DNA from: Actinocorallia populi
GTDB taxonomy: Bacteria; Actinomycetota; Actinomycetes; Streptosporangiales; Streptosporangiaceae
Assembly: GCF_002995495.1 (NCBI RefSeq)
Contig: NZ_PVZV01000002.1
Span: 1,054,001-1,118,000, forward strand
DNA: 64,000 bases
Reading direction: 5' to 3'
The notes under the pieces were generated by a model. It searched no databases. It was not told where the DNA came from and saw only the letters and a program-made list of their open reading frames with translations. Positions 15,810 through 23,937 of this stretch are shown here, in pieces. Each line of letters starts with the position of its first letter. Position 1 is the stretch's first letter. Both the position numbers and the translations under genes were made by a program.

Positions 15810-16589
15810 GTGAGTCACCCCCCGCGGGATTCGCATGTCCACGAGCACGTCTTCGGAAGGCGGGCTCGGTCCATACCCGGCGTCGGCTCCGCCGCCCTCG
15901 CGCTGATCTCGGGTGTCCTTCTTGCCGTGCTGTGGTGCTTCCTGGCCTTGCCCGGCATCGTCACCTCCGCGCTCGCGACGGTGTTCCGGCGGACCAATCC
16001 GGAGCTGACCGCGAAACTGATCACGGCGAGTTGGGTCGTCCACAGTTTCGCCGTCGTCGGTGGTCTTTGTGTTTTTTCTTTCTTCGGTATGGCTCAGGGG
16101 CAGATCGTCGGGTTCCTCTTCTTCGTTCTCGCAGATGAGGGAGGGCGTAGCGCCCGGCGGCACACGCCCGAGGTTCGGTTCGGGCGGCTAGGAGGGCGGT
16201 CGGGCCAGGTATGCCGTTTTGGCGTCGGGGGAGAATCCGCAGGACCGGTAGAAGGCGTGGACGCCCGGTCTGCGGGAGCCCGTCATCAGCATCGCCTTGT
16301 AGCATCCCGCGTCCCATGCGGCGCGCAGCGTGCGGGACATGATCTGCTTGCCCAGGCCCGTGCCCCGCAGGGCCTCGTCGACGACGACGTTCTCGATCAC
16401 CGCGTACGGCGATGCGGATCTGGTGAGGTTCGGGATCACGTTCAGGTACGCCGTGGCCGCGATGGCGCCGTCGGCTTCGAGGACGAACAGGTGCAGGCCC
16501 GGCGACTCCAGGATCCGCGTGTACGCGGTCGCGTCGGACCCGTCACTCAGGATCGGATCATTCGGTTGCAACTGCCGGTAGAGCCGTAG
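15810..16589 (+). CDS. Hypothetical membrane protein whose frame runs antisense through a GNAT gene
   Basis: The first about 110 codons look genuine: two or three hydrophobic segments (LALISGVLLAVLWCFLALPGIV and VVHSFAVVGGLCVFSFFGMAQGQIVGFLFFVLA) after a charged N-terminus. From about 16140 on the frame has no hydrophobic content and from 16188 it lies entirely opposite the acetyltransferase gene, so the last 150 codons are probably an artefact of a lost stop codon. The end coordinate is the first in-frame stop. No family recognised. The GTG at 15810 follows an AGG. Confidence 0.4.
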   Translation: MSHPPRDSHVHEHVFGRRARSIPGVGSAALALISGVLLAVLWCFLALPGIVTSALATVFRRTNPELTAKLITASWVVHSFAVVGGLCVFSFFGMAQGQIVGFLFFVLADEGGRSARRHTPEVRFGRLGGRSGQVCRFGVGGESAGPVEGVDARSAGARHQHRLVASRVPCGAQRAGHDLLAQARAPQGLVDDDVLDHRVRRCGSGEVRDHVQVRRGRDGAVGFEDEQVQARRLQDPRVRGRVGPVTQDRIIRLQLPVEP

Positions 16590-16634
16590 AACTTCTTCGA
16601 AGTCGTCGGGCCCGGCCTCGCGGAACACGATCAT
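16188..16634 (-). CDS. GNAT family N-acetyltransferase
   Basis: A 148-residue acetyltransferase. The order is typical: N-terminal MIVFREAGPDDFEEVLRLYRQL, central strand LFVLEADGAIAATAYLNVIP, VIENVVVDEALRGTGLGKQIM with the acetyl-CoA loop RGTGLG, and the C-terminal FYRSCGF motif. It would acetylate an unidentified small amine. The ATG at 16634 is the first in-frame start. The neighbouring plus-strand frame overlaps it but is probably not coding there. Confidence 0.85.
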   Translation of the reverse strand: MIVFREAGPDDFEEVLRLYRQLQPNDPILSDGSDATAYTRILESPGLHLFVLEADGAIAATAYLNVIPNLTRSASPYAVIENVVVDEALRGTGLGKQIMSRTLRAAWDAGCYKAMLMTGSRRPGVHAFYRSCGFSPDAKTAYLARPPS

Positions 16635-16798
16635 GTCCGCAGGCTACCGAGCCGCCATGTCCTGCTTCGCGTGGCGACCGGCGTGAGCGCCCGTGAGCGC
16701 TTCCCCTCGTCGTACATCTCCTGCATCCGTCGGGGGTGACGGGCACCTGCTCGTTCCCCATGGTTTCTCCGGTTCTCTCGATCGCGGGGTGGACGGGT

Positions 16799-18040
16799 TC
16801 AGCGCCGGGCGGCGAGCCATCCGGCGGTGGTCCAGCCCGGTTCGGCCCAGCGGGCCTGGAACACCTCGTGGGGGATGGTGTCCCGCCACCGCCCGTGGAC
16901 GGCCAGCTCGGCGGTCAGCCGCCCGATCTCGTCGGCGGCCATGGCACCGCGCTCGCCCTCGACGGCGATGACCGCCGTCTCGTCGACCCGGTCGATGTAG
17001 GGGCGTTCGGTCGGGGTGGCGGAGACCATGCAGGGCCGGGTCCGCGCGGGGCCGAACTCCCGGCCGGGCAGCAGGTCGTGCAGGACGGCGAGCGCCTCGT
17101 CGACGTCCTCCCGCCGGCCGCCGGTGCGGACCCAGGCGGCGATCTCCTCCGCGGTGTCCAGCGGGTTGGCCAGCAGGCTCCCGCCGGCCAGCTTCACGTA
17201 CCACCTGCCGTCGGGGTAGGGCCGCGGGGACATGACGATGCCGCCGAAGAGCGAACGCCCGTCGCGGTACTTGAGGTACATGACGGCGGGCATGTCGACC
17301 GCGTCCGGCCCGTCCACCTCGACGAGGACGACGGTCGCCCCGAAGCTCGGCATCAGCAGCGGACGGGGCAGCAGGCCGGTGGCGTTGCTGGCGGCGCCGG
17401 TGGCCAGGACGACTTGCCCGGCCCGCCACGAGGCGCCCGAAGCGGCCGTCACCAGGACGCCGCCGTCCGTCTTCCCGGTGCGGACGACCTCGTCGCGCAC
17501 CAGCACGGCCCCGGCCGCGGTGGCCGCGGCGAGTTCGGCCTCCACCAGGCGTCGGGGGTTGAGGATGAAGGCGTCGCGCTGGACCAGTGCCACATGCCCC
17601 GGTTCGAAGCTGAGGGCGGGGTAGGCGGCGCACAGCGCGTCCTCGTCCAGCTCGTCGACCTCGACGCCCAGGTCGCGGGCGTTCCGGGCCAGGAGGTCCC
17701 GGTCGAACCAGTCCGAGGAGGAGCCGCCGGGCGTCTCCCGCGGCATGACCGACAACGAGTGGGTCGGGACGGTGAACTCGACGCCGGTGCGCTCGCGCAG
17801 TTCCGGGAACCGGCGGATCGAGCGCATCGCGAGCATGGAGGTCATGAGGGGGACCTCCAGCACGTGGGCGAGGCGGCCCTCGTCGTAGTGGCCGGCCCAG
17901 ACCCCGCGGTGGTCGGCGAACCCGGCGGGCTCGGCGGGCCCGACCACCAGGGTCGAGTGCCCGCCGTCGGCGAGGTGGCGGGCCGTGGCCGAGCCGATCG
18001 GCCCGGCCCCCACCACGATGACGTCGTACCGGTCCTGCAC
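16799..18040 (-). CDS. FAD-dependent oxidoreductase (DAO family)
   Basis: A 413-residue flavoprotein of the D-amino-acid oxidase/sarcosine oxidase superfamily. The dinucleotide motif VIVVGAGPIGSATARHLADGG opens the protein and a second FAD contact is VVLATGAASN. The family oxidises amines or amino acids to imines, producing hydrogen peroxide or passing electrons on. AGGAG lies before the GTG at 18040. It is divergent from a TetR gene across 240 bp; GGACAC-G-GTGTCC at 18079-18091 in that gap is a possible operator. Substrate unknown. Confidence 0.85.
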   Translation of the reverse strand: MQDRYDVIVVGAGPIGSATARHLADGGHSTLVVGPAEPAGFADHRGVWAGHYDEGRLAHVLEVPLMTSMLAMRSIRRFPELRERTGVEFTVPTHSLSVMPRETPGGSSSDWFDRDLLARNARDLGVEVDELDEDALCAAYPALSFEPGHVALVQRDAFILNPRRLVEAELAAATAAGAVLVRDEVVRTGKTDGGVLVTAASGASWRAGQVVLATGAASNATGLLPRPLLMPSFGATVVLVEVDGPDAVDMPAVMYLKYRDGRSLFGGIVMSPRPYPDGRWYVKLAGGSLLANPLDTAEEIAAWVRTGGRREDVDEALAVLHDLLPGREFGPARTRPCMVSATPTERPYIDRVDETAVIAVEGERGAMAADEIGRLTAELAVHGRWRDTIPHEVFQARWAEPGWTTAGWLAARR

Positions 18041-18280
18041 GGTCGTTCTCCTCGTTCGGTGACACGGGATGCGACCGGGGACACGGTGTCCTCGGCCGTT
18101 GCGGGATCATCGCATCTCGAACGGCTAAAGTATCCATGGTGTGTTGTTAAGAGTTGGTGTCATTGGCCTGGGAAGTGGCCGCGACTCTCGTCGGCGGACG
18201 CCGTTCCGGCCCTAAACTGGCGGGACCCGGCAGGCGCGGAGCCCGGCCCGGCCGCCCGGAGACGGAGGAGGCGAGGCGGG

Positions 18281-18910
18281 GTGAGCGCGTCGAGGCCGAA
18301 GGACCGGCGCCCTCCGGACGAGGCGCGGGCCGACCCGGCTCCCGCCCGTGTCCGCACCAGGAGCGGCGGTCGCAGCGAACGGGTGCGCCGCGCCGTGGGC
18401 GAAGCAGTCCTGGCGTTCCTGGCGGAGGGGAAGGTCGCCTTCACCACGGTCGAGGTCGCCGAACGGGCCGGGGTCAGCCGCCGCACCCTCTACCGCTGGT
18501 GGCCGGAGCACGACGACCTCCTCGTCGAGGCGCTCTCCCTGCACGTCCGCAAGGTCGAACCCCCCGACACCGGCTCCTGGGAGTCCGACGTGCGCGCCTT
18601 CGCGCATCTGGTGGCCGCGTTCGCCGCCGACCCCGTCGACCTGGCGATGTCGGGCATCATGGCCGGCCGCCGCCACCCGGACTTCAACGCCCTGGTCATC
18701 GACCAGTACCGGCCCGTCCTCGACGCCTGGCGGCAGATGGTCGCCCGCGCCGTGGCCCGCGGCGAGGCCGGTGACGCCCACGCCCCCGGAACGGTCGTGA
18801 CCATGCTGGTCTCCCCCCTGTTCCTGGGGCCCCTGATGCTGGGCCGCCCCTCCAGCGAGGACGAGATCGACAGGATGGTCGACCTCGTCCTCGCCGCCAC
18901 CCGCCCCTGA
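18281..18910 (+). CDS. TetR family transcriptional regulator
   Basis: A 209-residue regulator. After a basic, disordered N-terminal tail of about 35 residues comes the TetR DNA-binding domain (VAFTTVEVAERAGVSRRTLYRWWPEHDDLLVEALSLHV) and a helical ligand domain of the TetR_C type ending DEIDRMVDLVLAATRP. The GTG at 18281 is the best local start; a later start would remove only the tail. It faces away from the FAD oxidoreductase and is its most likely regulator. Confidence 0.82.
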   Translation: MSASRPKDRRPPDEARADPAPARVRTRSGGRSERVRRAVGEAVLAFLAEGKVAFTTVEVAERAGVSRRTLYRWWPEHDDLLVEALSLHVRKVEPPDTGSWESDVRAFAHLVAAFAADPVDLAMSGIMAGRRHPDFNALVIDQYRPVLDAWRQMVARAVARGEAGDAHAPGTVVTMLVSPLFLGPLMLGRPSSEDEIDRMVDLVLAATRP

Positions 18911-18971
18911 TCGCTCGGGCGAGGCGGGCCGGCGCCCTTGTGGTCGGCTTCGTCGCGCGGACGCCCCAGGG

Positions 18972-19298
18972 TCAGTGGGAGGCGCCGAGTTCGATGAGCA
19001 GGACGCCGGCGATGATGATGCCGATGCCGAGGCTCATGACCTTGGTGAGGGGCTCGCCGAACAGGGCGCGCGAGGCCAGGGCGGTGAGGGCGACGCCGGA
19101 GGCCGCCCAGACGCCGTAGGCGACGCCGAGGGCCATGCCGCCGCTGAGGGCGAGAGTGAGGAAGGCGAAGGCGGCGAGGTAGCCGGCGGCGACGACCAGG
19201 AACCAGGCCCTGCGGGCGCCGGGCTGGGAGGCCGTGCGCAGGGACAGGGTGGCGGTGACCTCGGTGAGGATCGCTCCGAGCAGGAACAGCCAGGTCAC
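18972..19298 (-). CDS. SMR family multidrug efflux subunit
   Basis: A 108-residue protein with four hydrophobic helices, the size and layout of small multidrug resistance transporters. The conserved membrane-embedded glutamate of helix 1 is in FLLGAILTEVTATLSLR, and GVAYGVWAASGVALTALAS and FGEPLT match the family. SMR pumps exchange protons for cationic drugs as dimers. GGAG precedes the GTG at 19298, which overlaps the stop of the sister subunit, so the pair probably forms a heterodimeric pump. Confidence 0.9.
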   Translation of the reverse strand: MTWLFLLGAILTEVTATLSLRTASQPGARRAWFLVVAAGYLAAFAFLTLALSGGMALGVAYGVWAASGVALTALASRALFGEPLTKVMSLGIGIIIAGVLLIELGASH

Positions 19299-19645
19299 GC
19301 GCGCTCTCCTTCCTCGGGACGGGGGGCGTGCTGGGAGCCGAGTTCGACGCACAGGACCCCGGCGATGACCAGGACGATGCCCAGGCCCATGGTGACGGTG
19401 AGCGGGTCGCCGAAGATGGCGGTGGCCAGGACCGCGGTGAGGGCGACGCCGGACGCGGCCCAGACGCCGTAGGCGACGCCGATGCCCAGACCCGCGCGCA
19501 GCCCCGAGCTCAGTGACGCGAACGCGCCGAGGTAGCCGATGGCGACCACGACGTACCAGGCGGGGGCGTCCAAGGCGGCTCGCAGCGACAGCGTGGCGGC
19601 CACCTCGAGGAGGATCGCCGCCAGCAGCGGCAGCCATTTCTTCAT
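19295..19645 (-). CDS. SMR family multidrug efflux subunit (sister)
   Basis: A 116-residue, four-helix SMR protein with the essential glutamate in LLAAILLEVAATLSLRAAL and the motifs GVAYGVWAASGVALTAVLA and FGDPLT. It has a charged C-terminal tail (HAPRPEEGERA) that its partner lacks; such asymmetry is typical of paired SMR systems of the EbrAB type. The ATG at 19645 overlaps the upstream TetR stop (TGATG), and its own stop overlaps the next SMR start, giving a tightly coupled three-gene operon. Confidence 0.9.
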   Translation of the reverse strand: MKKWLPLLAAILLEVAATLSLRAALDAPAWYVVVAIGYLGAFASLSSGLRAGLGIGVAYGVWAASGVALTAVLATAIFGDPLTVTMGLGIVLVIAGVLCVELGSQHAPRPEEGERA

Positions 19646-20190
19646 CAGGGGGTCTCGTCTTTCAGAAGTCGGTCGGCGACCGCGAGGATCTGCGCGCGGT
19701 CGCTTTCGGGAACGGGGAAGACCCCGGTGGCCGCGGCCGTCCAGTAGCCGTCGGCCATGAGCCGGGCGGCCGTCAGCCTCCCGCGCTCCTCCTCGGGCAG
19801 GTCGTCGGGAAGCAGGAACCAGGGGGCCAGATGGCGGGCCCACGCCTCGGCGAGGGCATCGCGGTACAGGGCGTCGGCGCAGATCGCGAAGTCCGCGCGG
19901 TCGAACCGCTCGGACAGGGCGACCTGCACGTAGGCGCGGATCCGCCGGCGCGGCGAAGCCTCCTCCAACGGCAGCCCCAGCCGGTCGAGCATCAGCCGCT
20001 CCCACCGCTCCGCGACGTACTCCACCACTCCCACCATCAGTGCTTCCTTGGTGGCGAAGTGGTACATCAACCCCGGCTTGGTCACCCCGGCCTGCCGCGC
20101 GGCGGCGTCCAGGGTGATCGTCGCGCCGCCCTCGGCGCGCAGCACCTCCAGCGCACCCTCCAGGATGCGCTGCCTTGTGTTCACTCCCAT
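19645..20190 (-). CDS. TetR family repressor of SMR pump operon
   Basis: A 181-residue TetR regulator. The DNA-binding domain (ILEGALEVLRAEGGATITLDAAARQAGVTKPGLMYHFATKEALM) is followed by a TetR_C_6-like ligand domain (FDRADFAICADALYRDAL). It is the first gene of the operon with both SMR genes and overlaps the first of them. A 28-bp near-perfect palindrome lies 5 bp upstream of its ATG, so it most likely represses the whole operon until a cationic drug binds. Confidence 0.88.
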   Translation of the reverse strand: MGVNTRQRILEGALEVLRAEGGATITLDAAARQAGVTKPGLMYHFATKEALMVGVVEYVAERWERLMLDRLGLPLEEASPRRRIRAYVQVALSERFDRADFAICADALYRDALAEAWARHLAPWFLLPDDLPEEERGRLTAARLMADGYWTAAATGVFPVPESDRAQILAVADRLLKDETP

Positions 20191-20195
20191 GCCGG

Positions 20196-20223
20196 TTACT
20201 TTGCCTTCCGGAAGGTAAAGTAA
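20196..20223. promoter_or_regulatory. 28-bp near-perfect palindromic operator of TetR-SMR operon
   Basis: Arms TTACTTT and AAAGTAA flank the centre CCTTCCGGAAGG; one symmetric pair is mismatched (G/T). It begins only 5 bp upstream of the TetR ATG at 20190, so repressor binding would cover the transcription start. Confidence 0.85.
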
Positions 20224-20255
20224 CGCGCGTTCCGCCTGCCGGGATCACGGCCCTT

Positions 20256-22682
20256 TCAGAACACCGGCTGGACGAAGAGCGGGATGTCGTCCTGCCTCCC
20301 ATAGACCGGGAGGCGCTCGAGCCGCCCGGTCTGCACGTCCAGCCGGTAGGACGGCCGCGGCGCTCCCGAGAGGTCGGTGCTCGGGATCAGGAGGTGCCGG
20401 GTGTCCTCCCAGACCATGTCGGGTCCGCCGAAGTACCTGGGGTCGCAGTCGGGTGGCAGCCGCACGATCCGCGGGTTCCGTCCCAGGTCGTGGACGTCGA
20501 AGAACGTCAGGGCATGCGGGTCGCGGCGCATCGTGTACAGCAGCCGCCCGCCCGGAGCGAGCCTGGCCGACGGGTCGATCGGCAACCGGCGCGTGGTGCC
20601 GTCGGCCGCGATGAGCAGCCTCCCGTCCTTGCGGGCGGCCAGGGCCGTGCCGGTGACCGGATCGACCCACTGCAGCAGGACGTCGAGTTGTTCGGGCGCC
20701 TGTCCCGGCCGCCACCGCCATGTCTGCGGATAAGGCCGCTTGGTGGCCGAGGAGCGGTTGACGTAGACCTGCCCCGCGAAAATTCCAATCGCCTCAGGCC
20801 GGCGGTCGTTCTCCAGCCCCGGCATCGTCTGGGTGCTTCCATCCGCGAGGTCGACCAGCCGGACCTCGTCGTCTTGGGTGCTGATCGCCATGTTGCGGCC
20901 GTCGCAGCTGCGCTGCAGCGTCCGGATCCCGCCGCCGAGTCCGCAGACCGTGCCGTCCTGCTGGACGAGCCGGGCCTGCCACCAGTCCTCGAAGTCATTT
21001 TTGTCGAACGCCGCCAGGACGATGCCGTACGGTGTCTCGAGCGCGATGTCGGGTCCGTCCCGCAGGAAGCTGCCTTTCGGGGTGAGATCGCGGCGAACGG
21101 TCCGGCCGAGGGTCTGCGGTTCGCCTCCCCGCCAGACGATCACTCGGCCGTCGCATCGGAACAATCCGGCCTTGGGCGGGTCGGCCGAGCCGAACTCCTC
21201 GGCCCCTGCCTCGGGGTACTCCCGTCTGGGTGTCTTCCACTGCTCTTCGGAGTCTTGCCGCTCGAAGAACTCCTTGGCTTCGGCGAGCCGGTCCTCCCAT
21301 CCTCCTTCCGGGTCGGAATCCTCATGTTCGGCCCAATCCGGGATGGGTGGGAGCGTTGCGTCGTCGGCGGGCCACTCGTGCCAGGCCTGCTGGGCGTCCA
21401 GCGCCTGCAGGAGCTCGGCGTCTTCGTCATCGAACGGGTCGTGTTCGTCCGCGTCGTCGCCACGGCGGTACCTGCGGTCCTCGCGGTCCTTACGGCGGCT
21501 GCGTGCGGTGAGGGTGATCGGGTCGTCCGGGCCTGTTCGCATCGTGGTGAATTCTTCTTCCCGGACATGGGGAAGGACGGAATGGAAGTCCTCGATGCTG
21601 ATCAGAAGACGTTCGGCGAATTCTGCTGCGGTTCCGGTGATGGCGTGTCCCGGACTCCACGCGGCGAGGGCGTGGACGTCCCCGGCCAGGCTCAGGTGGC
21701 CGACGTGGTGGCGGCGTTTGGCGTACTTGGCGCGCTTCTTGGGGGACAGGCCCAGGATGTCTCCCGCCGTCGGGGGAGTAGCGGCGACGCGATACCCCTC
21801 CGCGTCTGCGTGCAGCAGTCCGGCGGCGACGAGCAGCGTGAAGGACTCGCGCAGGTTCGCGGGCAGCGGCACACCGAGACGTTCGGACAGCCTGCGCCAT
21901 TTGTTCTTCTTCTTGGCGGTGCGGCCTGTTGCTTCGCGCCACTCATGCCTGTTCTTCCGGTCGAGGTCCGCGTGGCCGGTGGGCAGTGGTTCGGGCACCG
22001 TCCACAGATCGGCTTCCAGCCAGCCCTCCTCCAGTTCCCTGTGCCGAGGCCAGGGAAAGGAGACGTACCGGACGGCCGCGCGCTCCAGACTGATCGGGGC
22101 GTCGGTGCCGGCCGCTTCCATCCGCACCATCTGGTACAGCCACCAGACGCGTCCGGGAAGCACTTTCCGCCAGTCAGCGGGCACGAGGACGATCGCAGAC
22201 GCGCTCCTGGCGAGCCATCGCGGCGGCTCGACCGGCCCGGACGTCCGCCAGAACCGCAGACACCACCGATTCCACTCGTCCTCACGCCGCAACAACACTC
22301 GGACCCGGTACGTCCCGAACCCGTCCAGTTCGAATTTCAGGTCGTCGGGCCCGTACAAGGCGATGGAGCCGGTCCGGCTCACATAAGGAGTCTCGACCGC
22401 TTCGCACCAGGGCTCGTCTTCGATAGCAGGCACTGCGGTGTGCAGTTCGAGCCGCACCGCGGTACGACGCCACGAGCCTGCACCCTGCAACCATCCCTCA
22501 CCGGCCCGGGCGATCGTTCCAGTGAGCCCCCGCCCGTCGGAGTACCCGGCGTATCGGCCGAGGAACTCGTCTCCGGCATCGTCCGGAGCCCGGGCACCCG
22601 ACCGGTGTTCGACGTCACCGACTGACAGCATCGACCAGTCGCTCCAGGACATGTCGCCGTCGACCCCTCGCAGCAAAGTCAT
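20256..22682 (-). CDS. Large hypothetical protein with C-terminal beta-propeller-like region
   Basis: An 808-residue protein without a recognisable family as a whole. The first about 150 residues are beta-rich (VRLELHTAVPAIEDEPWCEAVETPYVSR; FELDGFGTYRVRVLLRRED) and resemble a small domain seen in other actinobacterial proteins. Residues about 230-345 contain a lysine/arginine-rich segment (GRTAKKKNKWRRLSERLG) and a winged-helix-like part. A strongly acidic stretch follows, then from about residue 500 repeated four-strand blades (CDGRVIVWRGG; LAAFDKND; VRLVDLADGSTQTMPG; PRPSYRLDVQTGRLERLP) suggest a beta-propeller. No signal peptide or membrane segment, so probably cytoplasmic. Role unknown. 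Confidence 0.7.
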   Translation of the reverse strand: MTLLRGVDGDMSWSDWSMLSVGDVEHRSGARAPDDAGDEFLGRYAGYSDGRGLTGTIARAGEGWLQGAGSWRRTAVRLELHTAVPAIEDEPWCEAVETPYVSRTGSIALYGPDDLKFELDGFGTYRVRVLLRREDEWNRWCLRFWRTSGPVEPPRWLARSASAIVLVPADWRKVLPGRVWWLYQMVRMEAAGTDAPISLERAAVRYVSFPWPRHRELEEGWLEADLWTVPEPLPTGHADLDRKNRHEWREATGRTAKKKNKWRRLSERLGVPLPANLRESFTLLVAAGLLHADAEGYRVAATPPTAGDILGLSPKKRAKYAKRRHHVGHLSLAGDVHALAAWSPGHAITGTAAEFAERLLISIEDFHSVLPHVREEEFTTMRTGPDDPITLTARSRRKDREDRRYRRGDDADEHDPFDDEDAELLQALDAQQAWHEWPADDATLPPIPDWAEHEDSDPEGGWEDRLAEAKEFFERQDSEEQWKTPRREYPEAGAEEFGSADPPKAGLFRCDGRVIVWRGGEPQTLGRTVRRDLTPKGSFLRDGPDIALETPYGIVLAAFDKNDFEDWWQARLVQQDGTVCGLGGGIRTLQRSCDGRNMAISTQDDEVRLVDLADGSTQTMPGLENDRRPEAIGIFAGQVYVNRSSATKRPYPQTWRWRPGQAPEQLDVLLQWVDPVTGTALAARKDGRLLIAADGTTRRLPIDPSARLAPGGRLLYTMRRDPHALTFFDVHDLGRNPRIVRLPPDCDPRYFGGPDMVWEDTRHLLIPSTDLSGAPRPSYRLDVQTGRLERLPVYGRQDDIPLFVQPVF

Positions 22683-22786
22683 GCGCGCAAGCTAGCAACA
22701 CCGGCGGACAGTGACCCGGGTCCGTAACGTCCGTTGTGTTCCGCGAGCGTTCGCCGCGGTGAGCCCGCCGACCTCGCGGTCCGGAT

Positions 22787-23833
22787 CTAGCCGGGGGTCG
22801 TGCGTGTGGCGGGCGGGGTGTGCAGGGAGAGGTGCGGGGACAGGGCGCGGAGGAAGTCGGGGGCGTCGAAGGCCGCGCCTGCGGAGGCGACGCCGGTGGT
22901 CCTGGCGCGGCCGGTGAGGATGCGGTCGACGGCCTCCACCGCCAGCGGGGCGCTGATGGCGTAGATGTCCTGGCCGGTGGCGACCAGGCGGCGCTCCGCG
23001 TCGCCGGAGCGGACGAGGACGTCGACGACGAAGGTCTGCGCGGAGCGGCCGTGCTCGTCGACGGGGGTCGGGGCGGAGGCGTCGGGGGCGGACAGGTCCG
23101 CGGCGGCCTTGGCGGCCATGTAGGTGCGCACTTCCGGGACGGCCAGGTGGCTGGGGACGGTGACGACGTCGGCCATGGTGAACTCCCCGATGACCTTCTG
23201 GGGGCCGAGCGGGGCCGGGAAGTCCCACTCGAGGGTCGGCAGGGCGTCGTCGTGGTACTCCAGCCGTCCGCCGGTGTAGCGGACGCGGCGGCCGCCGCGC
23301 CGCTGTCCCGAGACCGCGCCCGAGGCGAGGGTCCCGGAAGTGGGGTGCCAGCTGCTCAGGCCGTAGGCGATGTGCACCTCGTCCGCCGCCGTCCAGTCGT
23401 TCATCGCGGCGGTGGCCAGCAGGTCGCCGAGGCCGCCGTAGAAGGCCATCGCCGGGACCACGACGGTGCCCGCGGCGCGGGCGCGTTCGGCGAAGTGCGC
23501 GAACGTGTCGAGGTTCGCCTCGATCTCGGCCGCCACGTCGACGTACGGGATGCCGGCGCGCAGTGCCGCCTCGATCAGCGGCGCGGCGGTCGTGGCGAAG
23601 GGCCCGGCGCAGTTGATCACGGCTGCCGCGCCGTCCAGCGCGCGGTCGAGCGACGCGGGGTCGTCCACCGACGCCTGCCGCACCTCGTCCCCCGGCTGGG
23701 CCTGCGCCAGCAGCCTTTCCCGGTCGCGGCCGAGGAGCAGCGGGACGTGTCCGCGCCCGCGCAGCTCCGCGACCACGAACCGCCCGGTGTGCCCGTACGC
23801 GCCGAACACCGCCACGCCACGACCCGATTCCAT
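22787..23833 (-). CDS. Saccharopine dehydrogenase-like NAD(P)-binding oxidoreductase
   Basis: A 348-residue protein with a Rossmann motif at the start (GVAVFGAYGHTGRFVVAELRGRG), then AAVINCAGPFATTAAPLIEAALRAGIPYVDVAAE, the pattern shared by saccharopine dehydrogenase-like and trans-acting enoyl reductase-like proteins. The reaction cannot be told from sequence. The ATG at 23833 has GGAG seven bases upstream; a GTG at 23863 would add ten residues but lacks a ribosome binding site. It is divergent from the GlxA-type regulator across 101 bp and is the likely target. Confidence 0.8.
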   Translation of the reverse strand: MESGRGVAVFGAYGHTGRFVVAELRGRGHVPLLLGRDRERLLAQAQPGDEVRQASVDDPASLDRALDGAAAVINCAGPFATTAAPLIEAALRAGIPYVDVAAEIEANLDTFAHFAERARAAGTVVVPAMAFYGGLGDLLATAAMNDWTAADEVHIAYGLSSWHPTSGTLASGAVSGQRRGGRRVRYTGGRLEYHDDALPTLEWDFPAPLGPQKVIGEFTMADVVTVPSHLAVPEVRTYMAAKAAADLSAPDASAPTPVDEHGRSAQTFVVDVLVRSGDAERRLVATGQDIYAISAPLAVEAVDRILTGRARTTGVASAGAAFDAPDFLRALSPHLSLHTPPATRTTPG

Positions 23834-23921
23834 GCCCGCTCCCGTGTACTCGAAGTGCTTCACGGGGATGATCCTGTCTTTTCCGGCCGTCGGCGCCCAG
23901 TGTCCGGAACGACATGACCCG

Positions 23922-23937
23922 TACAATTTCCGACATG
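23922..23937 (+). promoter_or_regulatory. TACAAT -10 element placing the GlxA-type gene on a leaderless message
   Basis: TACAAT at 23922-23927 ends seven bases before the ATG at 23935. That spacing puts the transcription start at or next to the initiation codon. No ribosome binding site precedes this ATG, which agrees with leaderless expression. Confidence 0.5.

Noticed and set aside
20175-22625. A long plus-strand open frame of 816 codons
   Set aside because: It is the complement of the 808-residue minus-strand gene. Its composition is arginine- and glycine-rich without domain order, as antisense frames in GC-rich DNA are.
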